From positions 1 to 7,804 of the forward strand of contig CANJJY010000214.1 in NCBI GenBank assembly GCA_947474445.1: a stretch of DNA of 7,804 bases. The letters are read 5' to 3'. Source of the DNA: Oligoflexaceae bacterium (GTDB taxonomy: Bacteria > Bdellovibrionota_B > Oligoflexia > Oligoflexales > Oligoflexaceae). The notes beneath the pieces are model-generated. The model saw only the letters and a list, made by a program, of their open reading frames with translations, had not been told where the DNA came from and did no database searches. A program made the translations under genes and the position numbers. Below, one piece after another: positions 1 through 6,583 of the stretch (positions are counted from its first letter, which is position 1; each line of letters starts with the position of its first letter).

Positions 1-1161
1 TAAAAGATAAGCGGATGCTTTCAGCAATTCTCTGTCAAAACTTATTTCGCCACTCATTGAGTTAAACTCAGGAAAGGACTGCAGCTCATCGTAGATGCGC
101 AGGGCAAGTTGACTCGTACTCAATGCAAAGTGAGAATCGAGCCGCAACTTTAGGGCAAAACCTTCTATACTATGCCAGCGCAGATCAAGCCAGCGACTGC
201 TCGGTAAGAGTCCCTTGCGAGCATATGTGTCGATGGCAACGCCTTCACGGAGACCTGTCGTTGAAACCGTCCACATTTCGATATTAAGGAGCCGTGTTAC
301 AGTGGCTAAGATCAAACAGCCTGCCAGTATAATATCAGCGCGACGATTATCTAATTTCCATCTCTGAGATATCCGAACAGGATCAAGAATTTGTAACAGT
401 TCACTCTCGACCTGATAAATTTCAGCTGCGCTAAACCGATAGCCGTGCGGATCTTCGAGCTCGGTTTTAGTCTTATCCCAATGAATCATCCGAGCCATAG
501 CTTTGGCAGTACCTGAAGTTACAGCGGCATGTTGAATCGGAGTATTTTGAAGATCTTCCTGGATTGGCACAAGACGGGATTCAATGGATTGCTTCAGCTC
601 TTCGAGCGATTCGCTTGCGACAGGTCGATCGAATAGAAAGTTCTTTGAGAGAAGTAATGCTCCCATCTTGAGCGAGGACAAATAATGACATTCGGTGGTT
701 TGTCCTACCGCTATCTCGGTTGACGCTCCGCCCACATCGAGCGCAAGTACCGTGTCATGACCGAAACTGAGACCCTGATAAACACCAAGAAAAGCAAGTC
801 TGGCTTCTTCGACTCCATCGATGATCTCAAGCTTTAGTCCCGTAGACTTTTGCACATATTCAATGAAAGCAAGCCTGTTTTTCGCTGCGCGAATCGCCTG
901 AGTCGCAACAAGACGAAATTCCGCATGATAACTTTGACCAATGCTTTTCATCGCCATCAACGCATCAGTTGCGCGTTTGAAAAACTTTTCCGGAATCTCT
1001 CCGTCTTCGATGGCTTCAGCTAGACGCAGGCCTTCTTTCTGACTATCGATGACGTGAATCTGGCCTGCATCGTCTAGCGAAGTGATAGCAAGGTGAAACG
1101 TATTCGATCCCAGATCGATTACGGCTAGTGGGGCTTTAGGCTGGAAGATAACGCGGCTAAT
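1..1161 (-). CDS. ppx: Exopolyphosphatase / pppGpp phosphatase (Ppx/GppA family), 3' end beyond window, probable AUU start
   Basis: Cytoplasmic enzyme that releases orthophosphate from the ends of polyphosphate; GppA relatives cleave pppGpp. I translated 387 uninterrupted codons, which run off the left edge. Seen, numbering from the AUU: phosphate-binding loop VIDLGSNTFHLAI (14-26), the catalytic-glutamate segment DGVEEARL (115-122), second phosphate loop DVGGASTE (142-149), SGTAKAMA (216-223), RRADIILAG (273-281) and STEGLREGV (300-308). Residues after about 325 match the entry into the C-terminal HD-like domain, so this is the long Ppx form (E. coli Ppx is about 513 residues). The frame follows the ppk stop directly and contains no ATG, GTG or TTG until residues 68-69, well past the first active-site loop. 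The only sensible start is ATT at 1159-1161, with GAAGGA ten bases upstream. The 13 residues before VIDLGSN fit the usual family leader length. Family is certain; Ppx rather than GppA is inferred from linkage to ppk. Confidence 0.93.
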   Translation of the reverse strand, partial: MSRVIFQPKAPLAVIDLGSNTFHLAITSLDDAGQIHVIDSQKEGLRLAEAIEDGEIPEKFFKRATDALMAMKSIGQSYHAEFRLVATQAIRAAKNRLAFIEYVQKSTGLKLEIIDGVEEARLAFLGVYQGLSFGHDTVLALDVGGASTEIAVGQTTECHYLSSLKMGALLLSKNFLFDRPVASESLEELKQSIESRLVPIQEDLQNTPIQHAAVTSGTAKAMARMIHWDKTKTELEDPHGYRFSAAEIYQVESELLQILDPVRISQRWKLDNRRADIILAGCLILATVTRLLNIEMWTVSTTGLREGVAIDTYARKGLLPSSRWLDLRWHSIEGFALKLRLDSHFALSTSQLALRIYDELQSFPEFNSMSGEISFDRELLKASAYLL

Positions 1162-3498
1162 TTATTTCTCGTCCTTCGCAACAGAGGTTTTGGAATTACT
1201 CCGCTTCTTGACGAAGGGGCGTCCTTGACGCTTGAGATTATGGCGAATAGCCTTGTCATAGGGAAGAGATTTGATGCCTTGTTCGCGAGCTATTTCAATA
1301 AACCTCCGTTGGCAGTCCCATATTGGCCTGATTCCCTCGCGACGAGAATAGGCTCCGTCACTGTTGAGTTGCCAAGAATTTTCGCTATCTCGCCAATAAC
1401 CCAAGAGAATTTCAGAAAATATGCGCTGTTTAGCTTCGGCTGACTCAATCGGAAAGACAATCTCGATCCTCCTATCCATGTTACGTTCCATCCAGTCCGC
1501 CGAGCCTAGAAAAATCTCATCCTGACCGCGATGATGGAAGTAGAAGATGCGGGAATGTTCAAGAAAGCGACCGATGATAGAAATAACTTCGATATTTTCG
1601 CTTAAACCCCCAATTTGAGGACGCAAACAGCAAATACCTCGGACAATTAACTGAATCTTGACTCCAGCCTGAGAAGCCTCGTAGAGTTTATCAATGAGCA
1701 CGGGATCAACTAGTGCATTCATCTTGGCCATAATGTGGCCTTGTCCTTCCTCTTGATGGGCCAGGATTTCTCTGTCGATCAGCTCCAGAAAATTTTGTCT
1801 TAAGTAAAGTGGTGCAACCATTAATTTTTGCATCGGCGATAGCTGCGGTTTCAACTGAGATTCGTCTCGGCTATTGACATTGAAGCCGGTGAGTAAATTA
1901 AAAAGAAGACTGATGTCATCGGCGAGGGCCGCATGCGTTGTCATGTAGCCGATATCAACGTAGAAGCGGGCTGTAGAAGAATTGTAGTTGCCTGTGGAAA
2001 GATGCACGTATCGCTGCAGAACATTGTCTTCCTTGCGAACGATCAGGGTCATCTTGCAATGCGTTTTTAAACCGACAAATCCATAAACGACGTGGACTCC
2101 AGCCCGCTCCATGCGTCGAGCCCAAAGAATATTATTGTTCTCGTCGAAGCGAGCCTTCAATTCGACAACCGCCGTAACTTGTTTTCCCTGTTCTGCAGCC
2201 TGGATTAACGCATCGATAATAGGAGAATCGCCGGATGTTCTGTAGAGCGTTTGCTTAATCGCTAAAACATTGGGATCCCATGCAGCGGTATGCAAAAGTT
2301 CGATGACAACATAAAAGCTGTCGTAAGGGTGATGCAAAATCAGATCGGCCTCGCGCACAACATTAAAAATAGAGCGCGAACCTTTCAAGCGAGGCGGTAT
2401 GCGAGGATTAAATGGCTCAAATCGCCATCCCTCTCCTGGCAAATCATAAAGTTGAGGTACGACATCAGCTAAAGCAAGAGGTCCCTGAATTTCAAAGACA
2501 TCATGCTCTTCTAAAGCAAACCTTCGAAATAAGAATTGTTTGATTTCTGCCGGTAGGCCAAAGCTCAATTCAAGACGGACAATTTCAGCTTGCTCGCGAG
2601 CCTTTACTTCGCTCTGAATAGAGCTCATCAAATCAATCACTTCTGATTCAAGCAAAGTGATATCGAGATTTCGAGTGATCCTAAGCGGAAAAGCGGCTTG
2701 AACCGGGACGCCAAAAAACAGACTTCCCAGGTGTTCCCTGAGGAGGTCTTCAAGGAAAACAAAGGTGTGGCCAGGACCGGAGTGAGGTATAGGCACGAGG
2801 CGAGGCAAGATACTGGGTACTTCAACAAAGGCAATGGGGGGGCTTTCTTTTTCTTTTTTGACCGACTTAAACACCACGAGCAGATACAAGCGACGATTAG
2901 CCAAAAAAGGAAAAGGGTGGGCCGGATCTACAGCCAACGGGGTGAGTACCGGTAGTACGGATTGCTGATAGTACTTGTTGAGCACCTGGCGTTGAGCGTC
3001 ACTGAGCTCGCCGACCGTGGCAAATTTGATTCCTTCCGCTTCAAGGTGCGGCTTCAGCTGCAGCTGAAACATCTCGTACAGAAAATCGACCTGCTCATGA
3101 CACCTTTTATAAATGAGCTCGAGGATTTTTTGCGGATGGCTTGGCTCCAACTGACGATCAGAATCCCCCTGCCTCAACCTTCGCTTCTTCCCTGCCATAC
3201 GAACCATAAAGAATTCATCGAGATTTGAGTAACAAATGGATAGAAAACGAAAGCGCTCAAGAAGGGGAGTTCGCGCGCGACGACTTTCTTCCAAGACACG
3301 CTGATTGAAAGCCAACCAGCTGAGTTCGCGGTTGATAAAAGGTTCTTCAGCTTCAATGTGGTTTATTTTTCGCAATTTTTTAGCGTTCGTGTTTATAATC
3401 GACGTCGTGCGGGAATCCCGATAAAAGAATAAGACCTGGACACGCGCCTTTAAGTTCAGGATAGACCTTTTAGCCGGACTTGCCCACTGGAATAACAT
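1162..3498 (-). CDS. ppk: Polyphosphate kinase 1
   Basis: Reversibly transfers the gamma-phosphate of ATP to polyphosphate. Seen, numbering from the ATG at 3498: PPK N-terminal domain beginning PFINRELSWLAFNQRVLEE (from 53); HHPYDSFYVVIELL (389-402); AIKQTLYR with Arg420; VELKARFDENNN with Arg450 (the Mg/phosphate-binding arginine pair); GLKTHCKM with His480, equivalent to the autophosphorylated His435 of E. coli; STGNYNSSTARFY (501-513); and GRFLEHSR with His648, equivalent to E. coli His592. All catalytic residues are present. The last 40 or so residues form a basic tail beyond the usual core. The 5' end is uncertain: the frame is open to a TTG at 3516, no candidate start (TTG 3516, ATG 3498, TTG 3375) has a good Shine-Dalgarno sequence, and E. 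coli PPK1 starts about nine residues before ELSWL. The first 40-50 residues may therefore be untranslated. Cotranscribed with ppx. Confidence 0.96.
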   Translation of the reverse strand: MLFQWASPAKRSILNLKARVQVLFFYRDSRTTSIINTNAKKLRKINHIEAEEPFINRELSWLAFNQRVLEESRRARTPLLERFRFLSICYSNLDEFFMVRMAGKKRRLRQGDSDRQLEPSHPQKILELIYKRCHEQVDFLYEMFQLQLKPHLEAEGIKFATVGELSDAQRQVLNKYYQQSVLPVLTPLAVDPAHPFPFLANRRLYLLVVFKSVKKEKESPPIAFVEVPSILPRLVPIPHSGPGHTFVFLEDLLREHLGSLFFGVPVQAAFPLRITRNLDITLLESEVIDLMSSIQSEVKAREQAEIVRLELSFGLPAEIKQFLFRRFALEEHDVFEIQGPLALADVVPQLYDLPGEGWRFEPFNPRIPPRLKGSRSIFNVVREADLILHHPYDSFYVVIELLHTAAWDPNVLAIKQTLYRTSGDSPIIDALIQAAEQGKQVTAVVELKARFDENNNILWARRMERAGVHVVYGFVGLKTHCKMTLIVRKEDNVLQRYVHLSTGNYNSSTARFYVDIGYMTTHAALADDISLLFNLLTGFNVNSRDESQLKPQLSPMQKLMVAPLYLRQNFLELIDREILAHQEEGQGHIMAKMNALVDPVLIDKLYEASQAGVKIQLIVRGICCLRPQIGGLSENIEVISIIGRFLEHSRIFYFHHRGQDEIFLGSADWMERNMDRRIEIVFPIESAEAKQRIFSEILLGYWRDSENSWQLNSDGAYSRREGIRPIWDCQRRFIEIAREQGIKSLPYDKAIRHNLKRQGRPFVKKRSNSKTSVAKDEK
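1172..1177 (-). promoter_or_regulatory. Ribosome binding site for the ppx AUU start, inside the ppk 3' end
   Basis: On the minus strand this reads GAAGGA, with AAGGA complementary to the 16S anti-Shine-Dalgarno sequence. It ends 10 bases before the ATT at 1161, slightly long but workable. It lies within the last codons of ppk, so ribosomes terminating at the ppk UAA (1162-1164) would be positioned to reinitiate, which implies translational coupling. It supports AUU as the ppx start because no standard start codon lies within reach in the ppx frame. Confidence 0.55.
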
Positions 3499-3537
3499 GA
3501 CAACAGTTTTTCTCAAATAGATAGGATACGAGCTGAC

Positions 3538-4878
3538 ATGAAGCGATGGATTGCGATTATTGCACTGTTACTTGGTGCATGCGGAGGAGGAACTAATGAC
3601 AAAACTGGCACTAATCAGCAAATCGTGTCCCTTCCCGACCTGACAGCTTACGAGGATTACGCGGCTCATTTAAGTACCGATGGGCAACGCGCAGTCTTTA
3701 TGTCTAGACGTGAAAATGGCGCTTATCGAGCGTATGCGTTTGATGCAGCTGCAGTTCCTGAACTGAAGAAAATCGCGGATATCGGTCCTTTAGTCGAAGG
3801 AGAGCAAGAGATATCCGTTACCCTGGACGAGGTTGGCGAATGGGTGGCTGTTGAAAGGCAGCTAGGGAATTCTCATTACCTGCTCGTCTCAAACTGGAGT
3901 GGGACAGCATCAGGTAAAGTTGATCTAAGCCAAAAAAGCGAAGTCTCCCAAATATCCCTCAAGGGGGGACTCCTTCCTTTAGTCGCCTATAGCGAGCGTA
4001 TAGGCCGCGCCACAATAAGCAATGTTTTGCAAATTACCGTTGCGGGACCTAGGCTTACCCTTGCCTCTATTGGCGCATTTTCAGGCGAAGATCAACCTTA
4101 CCTTTCCACTGATGCAAGCGGAAAAACCCTGCTTTACACCGCCACCGTAGCCGAGAGCAAAGTGAGTTGGCGAGCTCGAACCTATGACCCTGCGTCCGGA
4201 ACTTGGACTGTCCAAGGAACTCCATTTGTTCTACCCAGCAAAAGTCAGGAAGTAAGTGCCTCTTCCCGGGGTCTGTTTTATATTCGTACTCTAGCAACGC
4301 TTAAGACTAAGACAAAATTGGGAAGCAACACCGATCGCCCTGAAGGGTATGTGCCAGTCGTTGGAGTGCTCGACAGCTTGTCGCAATACGATCCCTTCGG
4401 CGGAACGACTGTGGATTTTGGTGCGGCCGAGTACTTGAATTATGAGCCACTTACTCTTTCAAGCGTCTCCGCAAGTCACGATGGGGCTTATCTTCTCCTG
4501 ACAGGGAATGACACATATTTTTGTAAAACGCGCTCCCAGACGTTTAACAGTCTACTCCTTGTGCGAACATTAGATATGAAAGTTATTCCGATCTTTATTG
4601 TACGTGATGAAGCAGATCCGGCCTGGACGGCAGTGGACACCGATCTCTGTCCTTATTTCGATCAGATCGACCCCCCTCCGGTCGTAAAAGTCTTCGATAC
4701 AAATATTGCAAAAGCAGTATTGGGTGGTACCGATGGGACGACATTTCATCTTGCTTATGAATCGACTGCAAGTCGTGACCGAGAAGTCTACCGCCTTGAT
4801 TTTAAAGTGGATGATTGGACGATGCGAACGCTCAGCAGTGTGGCAATTAAGAATATTTCGAATAATATTCGTCCTTGA
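3538..4878 (+). CDS. Lipoprotein with TolB/WD40-like beta-propeller repeats, function unknown
   Basis: A 446-residue exported protein that I cannot assign to a named family. Seen: a short basic start (MKRW), a hydrophobic stretch (5-14), then the lipobox LLGAC with Cys15 as lipidation site. Gly follows the Cys rather than Asp, which in proteobacteria predicts outer-membrane sorting. The mature part is beta-rich, with spaced TolB/PD40-like units of the type (L/V)S.DG...(V/L).(Y/F): near LSTDGQRAVFMSRR (45-58), VTLDEVGEWVAVE (94-106), LSTDASGKTLLYTA (189-202), VSASHDGAYLLLTG (310-323) and LGGTDGTTFHLAYE (395-408), which suggests a propeller of five to seven blades. Cys329 and Cys371 are the only other cysteines and could form a disulfide in the periplasm. 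AGGA lies 11 bases upstream of the ATG. It is divergent from ppk and convergent with ribF, so it is probably a single-gene transcript. Propeller assignment is inferred from repeat texture. Confidence 0.85.
   Translation: MKRWIAIIALLLGACGGGTNDKTGTNQQIVSLPDLTAYEDYAAHLSTDGQRAVFMSRRENGAYRAYAFDAAAVPELKKIADIGPLVEGEQEISVTLDEVGEWVAVERQLGNSHYLLVSNWSGTASGKVDLSQKSEVSQISLKGGLLPLVAYSERIGRATISNVLQITVAGPRLTLASIGAFSGEDQPYLSTDASGKTLLYTATVAESKVSWRARTYDPASGTWTVQGTPFVLPSKSQEVSASSRGLFYIRTLATLKTKTKLGSNTDRPEGYVPVVGVLDSLSQYDPFGGTTVDFGAAEYLNYEPLTLSSVSASHDGAYLLLTGNDTYFCKTRSQTFNSLLLVRTLDMKVIPIFIVRDEADPAWTAVDTDLCPYFDQIDPPPVVKVFDTNIAKAVLGGTDGTTFHLAYESTASRDREVYRLDFKVDDWTMRTLSSVAIKNISNNIRP
4851..4870. repeat. AT-rich inverted repeat at the lipoprotein/ribF convergent junction
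   Basis: GAATATT (4851-4857) and AATATTC (4864-4870) form a perfect 7-bp inverted repeat around a 6-base loop. It sits in the last codons of the lipoprotein gene and just past the ribF stop. No strong T-run follows on either strand and the stem is AT-rich, so it is at best a weak bidirectional terminator. It is the only hairpin-like element I see at this junction. Confidence 0.3.
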
Positions 4879-4880
4879 AC

Positions 4881-5924
4881 TTAGCTTTTAGGTTCGGTCC
4901 ATCGGAGACGTTCAGTTTTCAAGCATCTCCTGGCTAATTCGCAGTCTTGGGCGATTTGACTCTTGAGCGCATCGATGGATTCAAAGCGGACTTCATTCCG
5001 AATATAATGGGTAAGATAAACGGCTAACTTTTGTCCGTAGAGGCCTTCGGCCGCGTACTGACCCTCGAGAAGATGGACTTCGAGTTTTGGTTGAATGGCG
5101 GAGTCATCCACTGTAGGGCGTAAACCTATATTCAAAATGCAGGGGGCCACATCACTAGCAAGGTGCAAGACGGGAGCGGCTCCCCCGAGATGGGCGAAGC
5201 CAGCGTAGACACCTAGTCCGGGTAAAAGCTGCTCCCCCCATTCAAGATTAGCCGTAGGGAATCCGATTGAACGTCCCAGTTTCTTTCCAGCCGCGACTTC
5301 TCCCTCTATCAGGTAAGGGCGGCCAAGTAGATCATTCGCCTGCTCGATTTTACATTCGAGAAGAGATCGTCTAATGCCGCTGCTGCTCACAATTTTTCCC
5401 TCGAAGTCTCTTTCGTGAATAGCAATCACTTTCGCGCCGTTTTCAGAAGCAAGTGATTTTAGCGTTGCCAAATTTCCTTCCCTTTGAGCTCCGAAGCAAA
5501 AATCCTGGCCTACGATTATCGCTTGAGCATGGATTTGATCATGCAATAATTTTTGATAGAACGTGCGGGGGCTCAGTTGACTGAAGGGTAGGTCAAAAGA
5601 CTGGACGATCAGAAGATCGACTCCTAGCTCTTGCATAGCGCGAATCTTTTGCTCAGCTTGAAAAAGCTTGCCGAATGTTTGGTTTGGTTGAAAAAATTGT
5701 TTGGGATTGGGATCGAAAGTTAAAACGACACTTTTTAAGTTTTGCATCTGCGCAAGTTTTCGCGTTTCGCCGATCAGCTCTTGATGTCCTCGATGACAAC
5801 CATCGAAGTTTCCAATCGTCACAACCGTCGACGTAAGGATTTCCTTGGTGAGTGGGAAACTTGCTGAAGTTCGTAAAACTTTCAAAAAAATATCCTTTGT
5901 TGCCGCTTTACGATCTTTGCTCAC
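4881..5924 (-). CDS. ribF: Bifunctional riboflavin kinase / FAD synthetase
   Basis: Phosphorylates riboflavin to FMN and adenylates FMN to FAD in the cytoplasm. Seen in 347 residues: N-terminal FAD synthetase domain of nucleotidyltransferase fold with TIGNFDG (36-42) and HRGH (44-47), VGQDFCFGAQREGNL (138-152), and VSSSGIRRSL (179-188), corresponding to the ISST-x-IR motif. Then the C-terminal flavokinase domain: LLGRPYLIEGEV (199-210), GRSIGFPTANLEW (217-229, PTAN motif), GVYAG (238-242), NIGLRPT (265-271) and EVHLLEG (282-288) with the conserved Glu282. Length is slightly above the usual 300-315. The start is open to choice: GTG at 5924 has GAAGG 5 bases upstream, while TTG at 5885 has AAGGA 7 bases upstream and gives an N-terminus (MKVLRTS) closer to the family length. 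Its stop lies 2 bases from the stop of the convergent lipoprotein gene. The family call is certain. Confidence 0.96.
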   Translation of the reverse strand: MSKDRKAATKDIFLKVLRTSASFPLTKEILTSTVVTIGNFDGCHRGHQELIGETRKLAQMQNLKSVVLTFDPNPKQFFQPNQTFGKLFQAEQKIRAMQELGVDLLIVQSFDLPFSQLSPRTFYQKLLHDQIHAQAIIVGQDFCFGAQREGNLATLKSLASENGAKVIAIHERDFEGKIVSSSGIRRSLLECKIEQANDLLGRPYLIEGEVAAGKKLGRSIGFPTANLEWGEQLLPGLGVYAGFAHLGGAAPVLHLASDVAPCILNIGLRPTVDDSAIQPKLEVHLLEGQYAAEGLYGQKLAVYLTHYIRNEVRFESIDALKSQIAQDCELARRCLKTERLRWTEPKS

Positions 5925-5945
5925 AGCGGCCTTCTACGCTATAAT
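5917..5945 (+). promoter_or_regulatory. Candidate sigma70-type promoter for the PilZ-like/aroE/queG operon
   Basis: A perfect TATAAT lies at 5940-5945, with TTGCTC at 5917-5922 exactly 17 bases upstream (three of six matches to TTGACA). Transcription would begin near 5952, giving a leader of about 118 bases before the ATG at 6070. The upstream half overlaps the first codons of ribF on the other strand. Assignment rests on consensus alone. Confidence 0.42.
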
Positions 5946-5975
5946 GAGTCTCAAAGGCTTAGAAAACTGCCACGA

Positions 5976-6004
5976 ATTGTAACATCCCCTGAAATCGGGT
6001 GCAA
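5976..6004 (-). promoter_or_regulatory. Candidate sigma70-type promoter for ribF
   Basis: On the minus strand, TTGCAC (5999-6004) and TACAAT (5976-5981, five of six matches) are separated by 17 bases. Transcription would begin near 5969, about 45 bases before the GTG at 5924. It points toward the plus-strand promoter at 5917-5945, so the two 5' ends would overlap by a few bases. Confidence 0.35.
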
Positions 6005-6045
6005 TGGCCTCTCAAAAGTATATCACGTCATTCAGAGAGGGTTGC
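6001..6045 (+). other. Possible stem-loop in the leader of the PilZ-like gene
   Basis: GCAA (6001-6004) pairs with TTGC (6042-6045), and CCTCTC (6008-6013) pairs with GAGAGG (6035-6040), with a small asymmetric internal loop and a 21-base apical loop. It ends 24 bases before the start codon at 6070. No known riboswitch is recognised. The large loop makes chance pairing possible. Confidence 0.3.
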
Positions 6046-6069
6046 GTCTGAGGAATATACGGAAGACTC

Positions 6070-6531
6070 ATGTTTGAAGAAGTTCCAACCGTCGCGGCTG
6101 GCGGGGAATTGAGTGGGGTTGCATGGCTCATCGCATTGTTACTCTTGCTTCTCCTGTGGCCGCTGGGTCTATTTATCGTACGCCGCTGGAAGCATTGGCA
6201 AAGAGGCGAAGGTAGTTCGCAGGATGAAAATACTTTGGTCAAAATTGCGTATCTTCATGAAAAAGATAGTGAGGCGATGCGTCAAGGTTATTTGCGTTCT
6301 TTGACCTCAGATCGAGCAACCCTTGTTGTTGCAGATCGAGGACTTCGCAAAGGCAGTCAGGTGCGTCTTGACCTTGGTGCATTGAACCCATATGCGCAGC
6401 AAAGTTCTGATATGATTTTGGGGCGCGTGACGAGGATGAAAAGTTTAGGTGGATCGCCGGAAAGCCTTTTGGTCAATGTCCAGTTTGTCGATCACAATAT
6501 TCCTGTTCATGAATTAGGCCGACAAACTTAA
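6070..6531 (+). CDS. Small membrane-anchored protein with a degenerate PilZ-like domain
   Basis: A 153-residue protein with no firm family. Seen: an acidic N-terminal segment (1-15), one very hydrophobic helix (about 17-37, including a run of seven leucines), then basic RRWKHWQR (38-45). By the positive-inside rule the N-terminus faces out and the rest is cytoplasmic. A linker leads to a beta-rich region (about 57-142): RQGYLRSLTSDRATLVVADRG, then GSQVRLDL (95-102), ILGRVTRM (116-123) and LLVNVQFVDHN (133-143). The order of strands resembles a PilZ barrel, which binds cyclic di-GMP. The canonical RxxxR and (D/N)xSxxG motifs are absent or degraded, so ligand binding is doubtful. GGA six bases before the ATG is the likely ribosome binding site. 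First gene of a probable operon with aroE. The helix is certain; PilZ is a tentative inference. Confidence 0.75.
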   Translation: MFEEVPTVAAGGELSGVAWLIALLLLLLLWPLGLFIVRRWKHWQRGEGSSQDENTLVKIAYLHEKDSEAMRQGYLRSLTSDRATLVVADRGLRKGSQVRLDLGALNPYAQQSSDMILGRVTRMKSLGGSPESLLVNVQFVDHNIPVHELGRQT

Positions 6532-6572
6532 TCTTCGTACAGAGTTCCAAACGGACCTGAGAGACGAAGTGG

Positions 6573-6576
6573 GGAG
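6573..6576 (+). promoter_or_regulatory. Ribosome binding site deciding the aroE start
   Basis: GGAG within GGGGAG lies 7 bases before the ATG at 6584. The alternative GTG at 6569 has only a weak purine-rich stretch upstream, so the ATG is chosen. Confidence 0.55.
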
Positions 6577-6583
6577 TGAGACC

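Noticed and set aside
2850..2858. AAAAAAG as a programmed -1 frameshift site in ppk
   Set aside because: The ppk phase is AAA AAA G, not A AAA AAG as needed for tandem slippage, and the full conserved protein is made in the zero frame.
1225..3228. Several plus-strand open frames of 60-88 codons opposite ppk
   Set aside because: They lie wholly antisense to a strongly conserved gene, and their translations show no motif or credible start signal.
6113..6304. 63-codon frame overlapping the PilZ-like gene in another phase
   Set aside because: It lies inside a better supported frame with a convincing membrane helix, and its own translation looks random.
6533..6569. CTTCGT/ACGAAG inverted repeat between the PilZ-like gene and aroE
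   Set aside because: Only 6 bp around a 25-base loop with no T-run; not a terminator and easily due to chance.
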